64,000 nucleotides of DNA from an uncultured Ilumatobacter sp. (lineage in GTDB: Bacteria; Actinomycetota; Acidimicrobiia; Acidimicrobiales; Ilumatobacteraceae). The DNA lies in contig CALCXK010000069.1 in the NCBI GenBank assembly GCA_937905835.1, positions 7,576 to 71,575 of the forward strand, in the 5' to 3' direction. The translations under genes and the position numbers were made by a program. Numbering within the stretch: position 1 is the stretch's first letter; every line of letters starts with the position of its first letter. Shown here in pieces: positions 24,626-33,806 of this stretch. The notes beneath the pieces were generated by a model. It was not told the DNA's origin. It made no database searches and saw nothing but the letters and a program-made list of their open reading frames with translations.

Positions 24626-26176
24626 ATGAGCACAGGTGCGAGTCAAAACGTAGGGCAGTTGCTAACCAAGCGGGCATACCGCGATCCGGACGTCGAAGCG
24701 GTCTTCGAACCGGCAAGCGAGCGTCGATTCTCGTTCAGGGAACTGAATAGCCGGGCAAACCAGGTCGCGAATGCGCTCACGGACTCCGGCGTGTCAGCAG
24801 GTGATCGCGTCGGTCTGCTGCTGATGAACGGCGTCGAGTTCGTCGAGTCATTCTTCGCGGCGGGCAAGGTCGGCGCTGTCAACGTGCCGCTGAACTGGCG
24901 CCTCGTCGCTGACGAACTCGAGTTCATCCTCCACGATGCCGGCGTCACGGTGCTGATCTACGGCTCCGACTTCGCCGAGATCGCGGCCGAGCTCCGCAGC
25001 CGCGGTGACAAGACCGCAATCGCGACCTGGATTCAGGTCGGCGGCGAAGTCATCGACGGCGTGGCCGACTACGACGAGTGGATGGGTTCGGCCTCGGCCG
25101 ACGAACCAGCCCCCGTCGGCGCCGGTGACGATCTGGTCTTCATCATGTACACCAGCGGCACCACGGGGCTGCCGAAGGGTGTGATGCACTCGCACGACAC
25201 GGTGCTCTGGTCGATCCTGACGGCCGTTGCAACCGCTGACTTCCAGGCGGGTGACAAGTACCTGATCTCGTTGCCGATGTTCCACGTCGGGGCCCTCAAC
25301 CCGGTGCTCTGTTGCATCTATGGCGGTACGTCGGTCACGATCCTGAAGGCATTCGATCCACTGCAGTCGTGGGAGTTGATTCGTGACGAGAAGATCACGA
25401 TCACCCTGATGGTGCCGGTGATGCTGCAGTACATGCTTGCGGTGCGGAACCCGGACGAACACGACGCCAGCACGCTGCGTTGGGTGATGAGTGGTGCTGC
25501 ACCGGTCGCAAAAACCCTGATCGAGCAGTACGACGAACTCGGCATCGAAATTCACCAGGTCTACGGACTCACTGAGACGGGCGGCCCCGCCTGCCTCATC
25601 AGCTCAGCCGATGCAATCGCCCGTGCTGGCTCGACCGGCAAGGCGTTTTACTTCACCGAGGTCAAGGTCGTCAACGAAGATGGGGTCGACTGCGGGCCAG
25701 ATGAGTCGGGCGAAGTGTTGGTGAAGGGCCCGAACATCATGGTCGGATACTGGAACCGCCCCGAGGCCACCGCTGAGGCCGTCATCGATGGCTGGCTGCA
25801 CACGGGCGACGTGGCGACGATCGACGAGGACGGCTTCGTGACGATCGTCGACCGGGTGAAGGACATGTTGATTTCCGGTGGTGAAAACGTGTATCCCGCC
25901 GAAATCGAGAGCGTGTTGCTGGCACACGAGAAGATTGCCGACGTCGGCGTCATCGGGATTCCCTCGGAGAAGTGGGGCGAGTCGCCGCTCGCTGCGATCG
26001 TGCCGAGCGACGACTCGCTCACTGTCGAAGAAGTGATCGAGTTCTGCACGGGCAAGCTCGCTCCCTTCAAGTCGGTCAAGGCAGTCGAGTTCGTGACCGA
26101 ACTGCCCCGCAACCCGAGCGGCAAGATTCTGAAGCGCGAACTGCGTGAGCAGTTCGCCCACCTTCGCGCCGACTGA
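24626..26176 (+). CDS. AMP-binding acyl-CoA synthetase
   Basis: This 516-residue ANL-superfamily enzyme activates a carboxylic acid with ATP and joins it to CoA. The P-loop YTSGTTGLPKG, the YGLTETGG motif, the hinge DRVKDMLISGGENVYPAEIE and the C-terminal catalytic lysine motif PRNPSGKILKR are complete. It resembles medium/long-chain fatty acyl-CoA ligases, but chain preference cannot be read. It precedes an SDR gene by 44 bp on the same strand, so the two may form a unit. Confidence 0.88.
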   Translation: MSTGASQNVGQLLTKRAYRDPDVEAVFEPASERRFSFRELNSRANQVANALTDSGVSAGDRVGLLLMNGVEFVESFFAAGKVGAVNVPLNWRLVADELEFILHDAGVTVLIYGSDFAEIAAELRSRGDKTAIATWIQVGGEVIDGVADYDEWMGSASADEPAPVGAGDDLVFIMYTSGTTGLPKGVMHSHDTVLWSILTAVATADFQAGDKYLISLPMFHVGALNPVLCCIYGGTSVTILKAFDPLQSWELIRDEKITITLMVPVMLQYMLAVRNPDEHDASTLRWVMSGAAPVAKTLIEQYDELGIEIHQVYGLTETGGPACLISSADAIARAGSTGKAFYFTEVKVVNEDGVDCGPDESGEVLVKGPNIMVGYWNRPEATAEAVIDGWLHTGDVATIDEDGFVTIVDRVKDMLISGGENVYPAEIESVLLAHEKIADVGVIGIPSEKWGESPLAAIVPSDDSLTVEEVIEFCTGKLAPFKSVKAVEFVTELPRNPSGKILKRELREQFAHLRAD

Positions 26177-26220
26177 GCTCGGCTGGGTGGCGCCTGCCCG
26201 GTCATGGCTACGGTCGCGGC

Positions 26221-26949
26221 ATGGATCTGAGAATTGCTGGACGTCGGGCGGCTGTGGCTGCAGGATCATCGGGGCTGGGCCTCGGCACTGCGAAGGCGTT
26301 GGCGGCCGAAGGTGTCCTCGTGGCCATCTGTGGTCGGGACGAGACAAAGCTGGAGGCCGCGGCGGCCGCTGTTGGTCGCGGCTGCATCCCGATTGTCGCT
26401 GACGTGTCGACGCCTGATGGTGCTGCCGGGTTCGTCGACGCTGCACGTGTGGCACTCGGCGGCGTTGACATTCTTGTTCCTAATGCGGGCGGTCCGCCAC
26501 CGGGCAACTTCGAGTCGACACCCGTCGATGCGTACCAGGCGGCGCTCGACCTCAACCTGCTGTCGATCGTCGCCATGTGTAAGGCCGCAGTCCCGGCAAT
26601 GCAGCAACAGCGGTGGGGTCGCGTCATTGCGATCACGTCGCTGTCAGTGCGCCAACCGATGCCGCAGCTGATCTTGTCGAACACCGCACGGGCAGGAGCT
26701 ACGGCGTTCCTCAAGACGCTGGCGTCCGAAGTTGCTGAAGACGGCGTCACGGTCAACACCGTGCAGCCGGGCGTCCATCGCACCCCCCGCCTTGATGCGC
26801 TGTATACGCCTGATCAGATGGATCAGATGCGGATGGGCGACGCCGAGCACTTCGGCGCACACGTCGCGTTTCTGTGCAGCGAACAGGCGACGTTCACGAA
26901 CGGCGTGCAACTGCAGATCGACGGCGGCGCCTACGCTGGTCTGCTGTAG
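26221..26949 (+). CDS. Atypical short-chain dehydrogenase/reductase
   Basis: This 242-residue SDR-fold protein has an altered cofactor motif (AGSSGLGLGTAKAL rather than TGxxxGxG with a leading Thr) and VPNAGGPPPG in place of NNAG. The catalytic YxxxK position reads SNTAR, so both Tyr and Lys are replaced. The overall length, DVSTPDGA and VTVNTVQPG segments are normal. It matches the BKR-like SDR subgroup known to lack the canonical catalytic residues. Function unknown; it may be a non-classical reductase acting with the upstream acyl-CoA synthetase. Confidence 0.8.
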   Translation: MDLRIAGRRAAVAAGSSGLGLGTAKALAAEGVLVAICGRDETKLEAAAAAVGRGCIPIVADVSTPDGAAGFVDAARVALGGVDILVPNAGGPPPGNFESTPVDAYQAALDLNLLSIVAMCKAAVPAMQQQRWGRVIAITSLSVRQPMPQLILSNTARAGATAFLKTLASEVAEDGVTVNTVQPGVHRTPRLDALYTPDQMDQMRMGDAEHFGAHVAFLCSEQATFTNGVQLQIDGGAYAGLL

Positions 26950-26969
26950 TCAGCGGTCAGACAGCACCC

Positions 26970-27002
26970 AAATGTCCACTTTTGACCCGAGGGGAAGTGG
27001 AC
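26970..27002. repeat. Dispersed hairpin repeat, copy A1
   Basis: GTCCACTT and AAGTGGAC form a perfect 8-bp stem around a loop containing CCCGAGGGG. It lies between the convergent SDR and coxM genes, where it could end transcription from both sides. Closely similar copies are at 45333-45365 and 54526-54558. On the minus strand it contains the shared motif CTCGGGTCAAAA. Confidence 0.75.
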
Positions 27003-27028
27003 GCCCTGGTATTCGGCGATCTGGAACG

Positions 27029-27853
27029 TCAGGAGGAGGCTTCGATGAGGGCGCGCTTGGTGAGGATGCGAGCGAGGTGCTGGCGGTACTCGATGCTGGC
27101 GTTGAGGTCAGCCGTCGGGTCGGTGCCCGTTGCGGCTTCAGCTGCGGCGTCTTCGATTGATGCACCAGCGGCGATCGCCGAGCTGACACCGGTGGCGAGG
27201 ATCGGGACCGAACCCATGTTGACGAGCCCAACACCTGACTCGGTGCCGTTGCGCCATGCAGCCACGCCGACGATTGCCCAGTCTTGGGCGCGACGGTTGA
27301 ACTTCTGGAAGCTCCAGCCGGCGCCGCCCATTTTCGGGACGCGGATCTCGGTCAGCAGTTCGTCGGCAGCGAGCGACGTGGTCAGGAAGCCCTGAAAAAA
27401 GTCGCTGGCGGCAATCTCACGGGTGCCGTTCGGGCCCTGCGCCACGTAGGTGGCGCCCATTGCGAGTGTGGTCGCCGGAAGGTCGGATGCGGAGTCGCTG
27501 TGCGCGATCGAGCCGCCAATGGTGCCTCGGTGACGCACCTGTGGGTCGCCGACGTGGCTGGCCGCGTGAGCGAGGAGCGGGGCGTGCTCTTTAAGGACGG
27601 GGCTGTTCTCCACGTCCATGTGGCGGGTCATGGCGCCGATGGCGATCATGTCGCCGTCTTCACGAATGTAGGACAGGTCGCTGAGGCGGCCGATGTCGAC
27701 CAGCACGGTGGGCTGGGCGAGGCGGAGCTTCATCAGCGGCAACAAGCTGTGACCACCAGCGATGAACTTTGCCTCGTCACCGTGTTGACCGATGAGGCTG
27801 ATTGCCTCCTCGGCAGACTCGGCACGGACGTAGTCGAATTGTGCGGGAATCAC
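27029..27853 (-). CDS. coxM: CO dehydrogenase-type medium (FAD) subunit
   Basis: This 274-residue FAD-binding subunit belongs to the xanthine oxidase family. The two flavin motifs are visible: AGGHSLLPLMKLRL near residues 32-45 and TIGGSIAHSDSASDLP near residues 111-126. It passes electrons from the iron-sulfur subunit to the acceptor. It is the last gene of coxS-coxL-coxM and overlaps coxL by 4 bp. The S-L-M order is that of the form II group. Confidence 0.9.
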   Translation of the reverse strand: MIPAQFDYVRAESAEEAISLIGQHGDEAKFIAGGHSLLPLMKLRLAQPTVLVDIGRLSDLSYIREDGDMIAIGAMTRHMDVENSPVLKEHAPLLAHAASHVGDPQVRHRGTIGGSIAHSDSASDLPATTLAMGATYVAQGPNGTREIAASDFFQGFLTTSLAADELLTEIRVPKMGGAGWSFQKFNRRAQDWAIVGVAAWRNGTESGVGLVNMGSVPILATGVSSAIAAGASIEDAAAEAATGTDPTADLNASIEYRQHLARILTKRALIEASS

Positions 27854-30309
27854 GCGTTGTTCTCCTGATTGGTTGCTTGAGCTTGTTGCCCGGTTGCTTG
27901 TTGCATGGCATTCCAGACGTTCAGCGGGCTCGCTGGCATCTGAATATCTTGGACGCCGAGGCCCGAAAGGGCATCGACGACGGCGTTCATGATGCAGGGT
28001 GCTGCACCGATTGTCCCAGCTTCGCCGACACCCTTGACGCCAAGCGAATTGGTCGGCGACGGAGTGACGCTTTCTCCGAGTGTGATGGGCGGGACATCGC
28101 TGGCGGCGGGAACGAGATACTCGGCCAGTGTCGACGAGAGGAGGTTGCCGTCGTCGTCGTAGCGGGCCTCTTCGAACAGCGCTTGAGCGAGGCCCTGGAT
28201 GACGCCGCCGTGTACTTGGCCGTCAACGATGAGCGGGTTGACCTTGTTGCCGCAGTCGTCGACTGCGACGTATTGGAGTACTTCAACGTGGCCAGTCTCG
28301 GTGTCGATCTCGATGGCGCACATGTGCGTGCCGAATGGCCACGAAAAGTTTGGCGGGTCGTAGGTGACCTGCATTTCGAGGTTCGGTTCGAGACCGTCGG
28401 GAAGGTTGTGCGCGGTGAAAGCCTCGAAGGCGACGGCTGCGAGCGGCATTGTCTTGTCGGGCGACCCCTTGACGGTGAATATGCCGCCAACGAATTCGAG
28501 GTCGTCCTCGTTCGCTTCCATCTGGTGGGCAGCGATTTTGCGGGCCTTGTCGATCACTTTGTCGCAGGCCAAGCCGACAGCCACGCCACCGACGGGGAGC
28601 GAACGGGAGCCATATGTGTCGAGACCCATCGGCGCGATTGCCGTGTCGGAGTGGAGCACGTCGACATCGGACGGATCGACCCCGAACTTGTCGGCAGCGA
28701 TCATCGACCAAGCCGTTTCGTGACCCTGGCCGTGCGGCGAGGTGCCGGTGACGACCTGGATTTTGGATGTCGGCAGTACCCGAACGGTTGCCGATTCCCA
28801 GCCGCCGGCCGAATAGTTCAGCGACGCGAGGACGCGGGACGGCGCAAGGCCACACATCTCGAAGTAGGTCGACACGCCGATGCCGAGGCGCTTGGTCGAG
28901 CCTTCGACGTTTTGGGCTGCCTGCTTGGCACGCATCGCGTCGTAGTCGAGGATGTTCTCAGCGACGGTCGCAGCCTTGTCGTGGTCGCCCGAGTCGTACA
29001 CCAGGCCGGTGTATGCCTCATACGGAAACGCTTCCTTCGGGATGAAGTTGCGTCGACGCAAGACGAGCGGATCGATGTTCATCTTGCGCGCGAGTGCATC
29101 CATCGCATGTTCGATTGCGTAGGTGGCTTCGGGCCGGCCAGCGCCACGGTAGGCGTCGGTTGGCGTCATCGTGGTGAATACCGACGTGCAGGAGAAGTCG
29201 AACGCCTTGGGGATCTCGTACACCCCGCCATACAGGAACGCACCGAGCAGTGGCACGCCGGGCGTGACCAGCTGGAGGTAAGCGCCCATGTCGCCGATGA
29301 GGCGGACACGCAGGCCAGTGATCTTGCCGTTCTCGTCGGCAGCCAGTTCGATGTCTTGGATCTGTCCTCGACCATGAACGGTGGCTTGGGCATTCTCGGA
29401 GCGCTCTTCGTTCCAACGGACCGGGACCTTGAGCGTCTTGGCGAGCTGCACACACAGCAACTCTTCGGCGTAGACGTTGAGCTTCGAACCGAAGCCGCCG
29501 CCGACTGCCGGGCACACGACACGCAGTTGGTGCTCAGCGATGCCGAGCGTGAGCGCGGTCATCACCTTCAAAATGTGCGGAACCTGCGTCGAGGAGTACA
29601 GCGTCATGTCGCCGCCGAAGGGCTGTGGCAGTGCGACCACTGCACGGGGCTCCATCGCCATCGGGATAAGGCGCTGCTGGATGTAGCGCTCTTTCACGAC
29701 GTACGCCGATTCGTCCATTGCCTTCTGGCAGTCACCCTCGTTATCTTCGATGACGAGGGGCCAGGTGTATGACTTGTTGGTCCCGAGCTCTTCGTGAATC
29801 ACGATGTCGTCGCTGAGCGATTTTTCGAGGTCGATGACGGCGGGGAGGACGTCGTACTCGACATTGATGAGGTCGAGTGCGTCGTGCGCGATCGAGTCGT
29901 TGACAGCAAGGACGGCACAGACGCCGTCGCCGACGTAGGCGACCTTGCTGACAGCCAGCGGATAGTGCGCCGGATTCTTCATGTCGTCGGTGACTGGCCA
30001 AGCGCACGGCATTGGGGCCGCCCACGAATCGGCCAGATCGGCACCGGTGTACACGCTGTGTACCCCGTCGAGTGCTATCGCAGCGGAGGTGTCGATCGAG
30101 ACGATCCGTGCATGGGCATGCGGACTCCGCAGTACTGCCATGTAGAGGGCCCCCGGCACTTTCATGTCGTTGGTGTAGATCGCTTCACCGGTGAGCAGCG
30201 CAGGATCTTCCTTGCGGAGCATGCGTTGACCGAGCACTCCGTTTCCGGCGGCGATGGACTCGCTGCTGATCTCCATGTTGTCGGTTGTGAGCTCGTGTAG
30301 ATCTGTCAT
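27850..30309 (-). CDS. coxL: Form II CO dehydrogenase-type large (molybdenum) subunit
   Basis: This 819-residue molybdopterin-binding subunit has the active-site loop AYRGAGR at 386-392, diagnostic of form II CoxL; form I enzymes carry AY-x-CSFR with a copper-binding cysteine. The cofactor-binding VGGGFGSK segment is at 269-276, and the catalytic glutamate lies in GVKGVGEAGT near the C-terminus. Form II enzymes are of uncertain CO activity and may oxidise other substrates. It lies between coxS (63-bp gap) and coxM (4-bp overlap). Confidence 0.92.
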   Translation of the reverse strand: MTDLHELTTDNMEISSESIAAGNGVLGQRMLRKEDPALLTGEAIYTNDMKVPGALYMAVLRSPHAHARIVSIDTSAAIALDGVHSVYTGADLADSWAAPMPCAWPVTDDMKNPAHYPLAVSKVAYVGDGVCAVLAVNDSIAHDALDLINVEYDVLPAVIDLEKSLSDDIVIHEELGTNKSYTWPLVIEDNEGDCQKAMDESAYVVKERYIQQRLIPMAMEPRAVVALPQPFGGDMTLYSSTQVPHILKVMTALTLGIAEHQLRVVCPAVGGGFGSKLNVYAEELLCVQLAKTLKVPVRWNEERSENAQATVHGRGQIQDIELAADENGKITGLRVRLIGDMGAYLQLVTPGVPLLGAFLYGGVYEIPKAFDFSCTSVFTTMTPTDAYRGAGRPEATYAIEHAMDALARKMNIDPLVLRRRNFIPKEAFPYEAYTGLVYDSGDHDKAATVAENILDYDAMRAKQAAQNVEGSTKRLGIGVSTYFEMCGLAPSRVLASLNYSAGGWESATVRVLPTSKIQVVTGTSPHGQGHETAWSMIAADKFGVDPSDVDVLHSDTAIAPMGLDTYGSRSLPVGGVAVGLACDKVIDKARKIAAHQMEANEDDLEFVGGIFTVKGSPDKTMPLAAVAFEAFTAHNLPDGLEPNLEMQVTYDPPNFSWPFGTHMCAIEIDTETGHVEVLQYVAVDDCGNKVNPLIVDGQVHGGVIQGLAQALFEEARYDDDGNLLSSTLAEYLVPAASDVPPITLGESVTPSPTNSLGVKGVGEAGTIGAAPCIMNAVVDALSGLGVQDIQMPASPLNVWNAMQQATGQQAQATNQENNA

Positions 30310-30372
30310 TGCTGGACCCCCATCCAGTTCAATTCCGCCCCCAGGCGGGCGTGCTGCGGTATGTGCTGGCGG

Positions 30373-30831
30373 TCAGGCGCTCGCTGCGGCGAGGACCGAC
30401 TTGACGATGTTGTGGTAGCCGGTGCACCGGCACAGGTTGCCCTCGAGGCCGATGCGGACATCTTGTTCTGACGGGTTGGCGTTTTCGGCGAGCAGGCTGG
30501 TTGCTGCCATCACCATGCCGGGCGTGCAGTAGCCGCACTGCAGGCCGTGGTTCTCCATGAACGCCTGCTGCATTGGGTGCAATGTGCCATCGGCGTCGGC
30601 CATGCCTTCGATGGTGCGGACTTCCTGGCCGTCGGCTTGGACAGCGAGCACCGTGCAACTCTTGACGGCTTCACCATTGAGGTGGATCGAGCATGCACCG
30701 CACGACGAGGTGTCGCAGCCGATGTTCGTGCCCGTGAGGCCGGCGTGATCGCGGATGTACTGGACGAGCAGTGTGCGCGGCTCGACATCGTGCGTCTGCA
30801 CGGTGCCGTTGATGGTGACGGAAACTTCCAC
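30373..30831 (-). CDS. coxS: CO dehydrogenase-type small subunit with two [2Fe-2S] clusters
   Basis: This 152-residue subunit has the plant-type ferredoxin cluster ligands C39, C44, C47 and C59 and the second cluster ligands C99, C102, C134 and C136 (CGYC and CRC). It carries electrons from the molybdenum site to the FAD subunit. It is the first gene of the unit; the gap to the next upstream gene (30832-30999) is about 170 bp and probably holds the promoter. Confidence 0.92.
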   Translation of the reverse strand: MEVSVTINGTVQTHDVEPRTLLVQYIRDHAGLTGTNIGCDTSSCGACSIHLNGEAVKSCTVLAVQADGQEVRTIEGMADADGTLHPMQQAFMENHGLQCGYCTPGMVMAATSLLAENANPSEQDVRIGLEGNLCRCTGYHNIVKSVLAAASA

Positions 30832-30999
30832 GGATGGACCCCCAGGGTGTTATTTCAACCGATCAGTCGGTCGATGTGTCGAATGGTGTGACCTGTGTCG
30901 TAACATCATGCATCATTCAGCCGGGTCTGTCACCACGGAAGCGCTCACACGGCCGAATTCTTCAGGGGCATCGGAGCAGATTGGCGATGCCGAGCACGA

Positions 31000-31257
31000 T
31001 CAGCCGCCTGCGTTGGTGATGGCGACGCGTGGGTCGCGGTTCGGGTTGCCCGGGTCGTGCAGCGAATCGCGGAATGCGACGATGGCGTTGAGACGCTGGT
31101 CGTCATCGAGATCGGCGTCCATGATGCGCTTGATCGACGGCTTGAGGTCACCGAACTCGAGCACGATGTCGTGCGCCACCTGGTCGCTCGCTGGGAGTTC
31201 GTCCAACGGTGTTTCGCCGTTAAACCAAGGGGAGAGGATGGGCTTTTTGACCGCCAT
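31000..31257 (-). CDS. Small protein of unknown function, 85 residues
   Basis: This acidic 85-residue protein has no cysteine, signal or membrane segment. It starts MAVKKPILSPWFNGETPLDEL and contains a likely helix FGDLKPSIKRIMDADLDDDQRLNAI (described in part). I do not recognise a family. Codon pattern and clean start support a gene. It lies between a small membrane protein gene and coxS on the same strand. Confidence 0.5.
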   Translation of the reverse strand: MAVKKPILSPWFNGETPLDELPASDQVAHDIVLEFGDLKPSIKRIMDADLDDDQRLNAIVAFRDSLHDPGNPNRDPRVAITNAGG

Positions 31258-31374
31258 GCGGATCTCATTTCATTTTGTCGAACGATCCATCTTACTGGGA
31301 GGGCGTTGACTTACCGGACGGGCGCTGGCTGGGAGGACGCTGACGTACTGGGCGGTTCGGCCGAGCAATGCCGC

Positions 31375-31791
31375 TCAGTCGATGAGATTGATGATGTCCT
31401 TGACGGACAGATAGATCAAAGAACCGATGATCAGTGTGGCGAAAGCTGTGTAGTGCCAGCGTTTGCTGTGATCGGCTCGCCAGAAACGGCGAATCGAGTA
31501 GATGATCGAGACGATCGCGAGGGTGCCGATCATCAGGCCGATTGCCGGGCCAACGCCACTGGCGAGGCCCACGACGGGCAACACGAACGGGAGTACCAGA
31601 TACATGATGATGCAGCGACACGCGGTAATCGCTATCGACTTCTGAAAGGCGCTACGCGCTTCCTTGGCGGTCGACGTCTTGCCCTCGGAGAGCCGTAGCA
31701 GTCGGCGCATGAAGCGGTCGGCAGGAGCATTCGACTGGCGGCTCGGGGCGCCAGGCGTTGTCTGGGCGGTGGTGTCTGCCGGAGCGCTCAC
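31375..31791 (-). CDS. Small integral membrane protein of unknown function
   Basis: This 138-residue protein starts with GTG. After a Thr/Pro-rich head and a basic segment it has three predicted membrane helices: around CIIMYLVLPFVLPVVGL, IGLMIGTLAIVSIIY and FATLIIGSLIYLSV. RRFWRADHSKRW between the second and third is basic and likely cytoplasmic. It seems to be a conserved actinobacterial membrane protein without assigned function. No partner can be deduced from the neighbours. Confidence 0.65.
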   Translation of the reverse strand: MSAPADTTAQTTPGAPSRQSNAPADRFMRRLLRLSEGKTSTAKEARSAFQKSIAITACRCIIMYLVLPFVLPVVGLASGVGPAIGLMIGTLAIVSIIYSIRRFWRADHSKRWHYTAFATLIIGSLIYLSVKDIINLID

Positions 31792-31991
31792 TGCTCAGCA
31801 ACGGTACTCGCAGATCGTTCCTTCAACACCTCCTAGCGGCACCGAGATGGACGCACCCGACGCATATCTGGAGAACTCGAATCCCCAAAACGACGCGCTC
31901 TACGCTCGATACGGGTGTGAAACACGCGGCCCGACCGGGGCTCCGGTGGTGACCGCGATGTGCCGCCGCCCTCGGTGAGGGCGGCGGCGGA

Positions 31992-32645
31992 TCAGGCGTG
32001 GGCGATCAGGCCAGCCACATCGGCAGGTCGATTGGCGACAGCAATAGCTCCCGCGCCGGCGAGTTCCTTGTGGGAACCGAAGCCCCACGAGACACCGATG
32101 CAGTCGATCCCGTTGGCAATGGCGCCTTCGACGTCATGGTTGCGATCGCCGAGCATGACGACGTGATCGCCTGCAGAGATGCTGAGTGCAGCCAGTGCGT
32201 ACGTGATGACGTCGGCTTTGGTGCGCCGATTGCCACGCTTCCCGCTGGCGCCCGCTTCGAAGGCGAAGTGGTGGCTGAAGCCGAAGTGTGCGGTGATCCT
32301 TCGCGCTGGTTCTTCTGGCTTGGCTGTGGCGAGTGCGAGCGTGAGGCCGTCGGCACGGAGCGTTTCGAGCATCTCCGGGATGCCGTCGTAGACCGTGTTC
32401 TCGAACAGGCCGATGTCGTTATACCGCTCTCGATACTTGTCGACGACTCGATCAAAGTCGTCAGGGCCGACGCCGAGCTTCGGGAACGACACCTCGAAGG
32501 GTGGGCCAATGACGTCACGAACGGCATGGTCGGTGGGCGGTTCGAATCCGCATTCGGCGAACGCGTACTGCAACGAACGGGCAATGCCGGCGTGGGAATC
32601 GGAGAGGGTTCCGTCGAGATCGATCAGGACGTGAGTGCGGGTCAT
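31992..32645 (-). CDS. gph: HAD-family hydrolase, phosphoglycolate phosphatase-like
   Basis: This 217-residue HAD phosphatase has motif I IDLDGTLSDS (nucleophile Asp), a helical cap, motif II/III with LALATAKPEEPAR, and motif IV VMLGDRNHDVEGA. It resembles Gph, which removes phosphate from 2-phosphoglycolate, but HAD substrates are hard to predict. Its ATG overlaps by 4 bp the stop of a decayed potassium channel gene, so the two were once an operon. Confidence 0.8.
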   Translation of the reverse strand: MTRTHVLIDLDGTLSDSHAGIARSLQYAFAECGFEPPTDHAVRDVIGPPFEVSFPKLGVGPDDFDRVVDKYRERYNDIGLFENTVYDGIPEMLETLRADGLTLALATAKPEEPARRITAHFGFSHHFAFEAGASGKRGNRRTKADVITYALAALSISAGDHVVMLGDRNHDVEGAIANGIDCIGVSWGFGSHKELAGAGAIAVANRPADVAGLIAHA

Positions 32646-32908
32646 GAGCTGCCTTTGGCCATGTTCTCGAGCCCGGAGTGAGGTCGTCGTCGGTACCGAC
32701 GGCGACGATCACATGGCCGGGCTCGAGCCGGTAATCACCGGTCGGGTTGGTGGTGAAGTTATCGCCGGGTGAGCGCAACCCGAGGACCAGCGGCCCGCTC
32801 TCCTCACGAAGATGTGCAGCGTGCAGCGTTTTGGTAGATCGCGTCGAGCAGGCTCAGGCCAAACAGCCGGTAGCCCACCGTGCCAAAGACAGTGACAGCG
32901 GTCATCAT
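32642..32908 (-). pseudogene. Remnant of a TrkA-type potassium channel gene
   Basis: Reading on the minus strand from 32908, one frame gives TAVTVFGTVGYRLFGLSLLDAIYQ, which matches the first helix and pore entrance of TrkA-N potassium channels. After a frame change, EESGPLVLGLRSPGDNF and YRLEPGHVIVAVGTDDDL match the end of the TrkA-C domain. A further frame change yields GLENMAKGSS and a TGA that overlaps the gph start by 4 bp. The pore, second helix and the whole TrkA-N domain are missing. A large internal deletion plus frameshifts is the best explanation. Confidence 0.7.
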
Positions 32909-32993
32909 CCCGAGTACGCAGCGCAGTCAGTCTGTCGTATGTCGCAGTGTCGGTCGACCTGCTGGCCGGACTGCCGCTCACGCGTGAGCGAAT

Positions 32994-33806
32994 TTAGGAG
33001 TCGCTGAGCCGGTCGAGCGACCGGCGTGCAAATGCCAGCGTGAGCGCTGAGATCGCCACGATTGCAATCAGACCGCCCCAGATGTTGTTCGAGGTGATCG
33101 GCGCGTCGAGGAAGCCGAGTCGTGCCAGACGAATGATGTTGGTGAACGGGTTAATGCGGGCAGCCGATTCGAGCCAGCCCTCCATGATGAAAAGCGGGGT
33201 TTGTGCATCGGTGAGGAAAATCAGCAGAAAGAAGGTGAGCTGCATAATTGCTGCGGCTCGCATGTCGCGGAACCGGAACGCAAGGCCGAGCCCCCACCCG
33301 GTACCGAGGGCCGCGATGCCCGCTGCGGCAACGTACAGGAACAGCACCCCGCCGGGGCCGTGGGTTGGCCGTGCGCCGAACATCAGCCCGACGATGATGA
33401 CGATAGTGGTCACCAGCACGGCGCGAATCAATGCTGCGGCGAGCGGCCCGGTGATCAGCGCCGAGCGGGGTGCGGGTGTGAGCCGGATGCGGTCGTAGAA
33501 GCCGGTTTCGAGGTCACGGATTGTTGAAAAGCCGATGCCAATGCCGGCAAAGCCAGCACCCATGAGCGTGCCGAGCGGTAGGAACCAGTTGATCGAACGG
33601 TCGGTCGGAAACCCGGGGATCTGGATGATTGCGAAGAATGTTCCGGCGAACGCGATCGACTGGAATACCGGCATGAGTACCGATGGCAGGAAAGCCGATG
33701 GCAGCCGGGTGATGTTGACGATGCTGCGTTTGGCCAGGCCAACTGCAGCGGCGCTGTGCGGTGTGCGGCGAGTGTTGATTGGCCGAATGGCCTGACCTGT
33801 TCTCAT
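32994..33806 (-). CDS. ABC-2 type exporter permease
   Basis: This 270-residue membrane protein of the ABC-2 family has about six membrane helices. The conserved DLETGFYDRIRLTPAPRSALI loop after the second helix is typical of DrrB-like permeases. It follows a second permease gene with a one-base type overlap and an ATPase gene, so the three form an exporter. The substrate is unknown; such systems export drugs, glycolipids or polyketides. Confidence 0.85.
   Translation of the reverse strand: MRTGQAIRPINTRRTPHSAAAVGLAKRSIVNITRLPSAFLPSVLMPVFQSIAFAGTFFAIIQIPGFPTDRSINWFLPLGTLMGAGFAGIGIGFSTIRDLETGFYDRIRLTPAPRSALITGPLAAALIRAVLVTTIVIIVGLMFGARPTHGPGGVLFLYVAAAGIAALGTGWGLGLAFRFRDMRAAAIMQLTFFLLIFLTDAQTPLFIMEGWLESAARINPFTNIIRLARLGFLDAPITSNNIWGGLIAIVAISALTLAFARRSLDRLSDS

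Noticed and set aside
26971..27010. Possible small peptide starting MSTFDPRG in repeat A copies
   Set aside because: The similarity of the peptides comes from the DNA repeat; the frames continue into unrelated shadows and lack ribosome-binding sites.
27802..29772. Open frame of 656 codons on the plus strand opposite coxL
   Set aside because: It lies wholly antisense to a well-supported coxL, shows no recognisable motif and is the usual high-GC shadow of the third codon position.
32521..32545. GGTTCGAATCC, the typical tRNA T-loop sequence
   Set aside because: It lies inside gph coding sequence and no acceptor stem, anticodon arm or D arm can be drawn around it.
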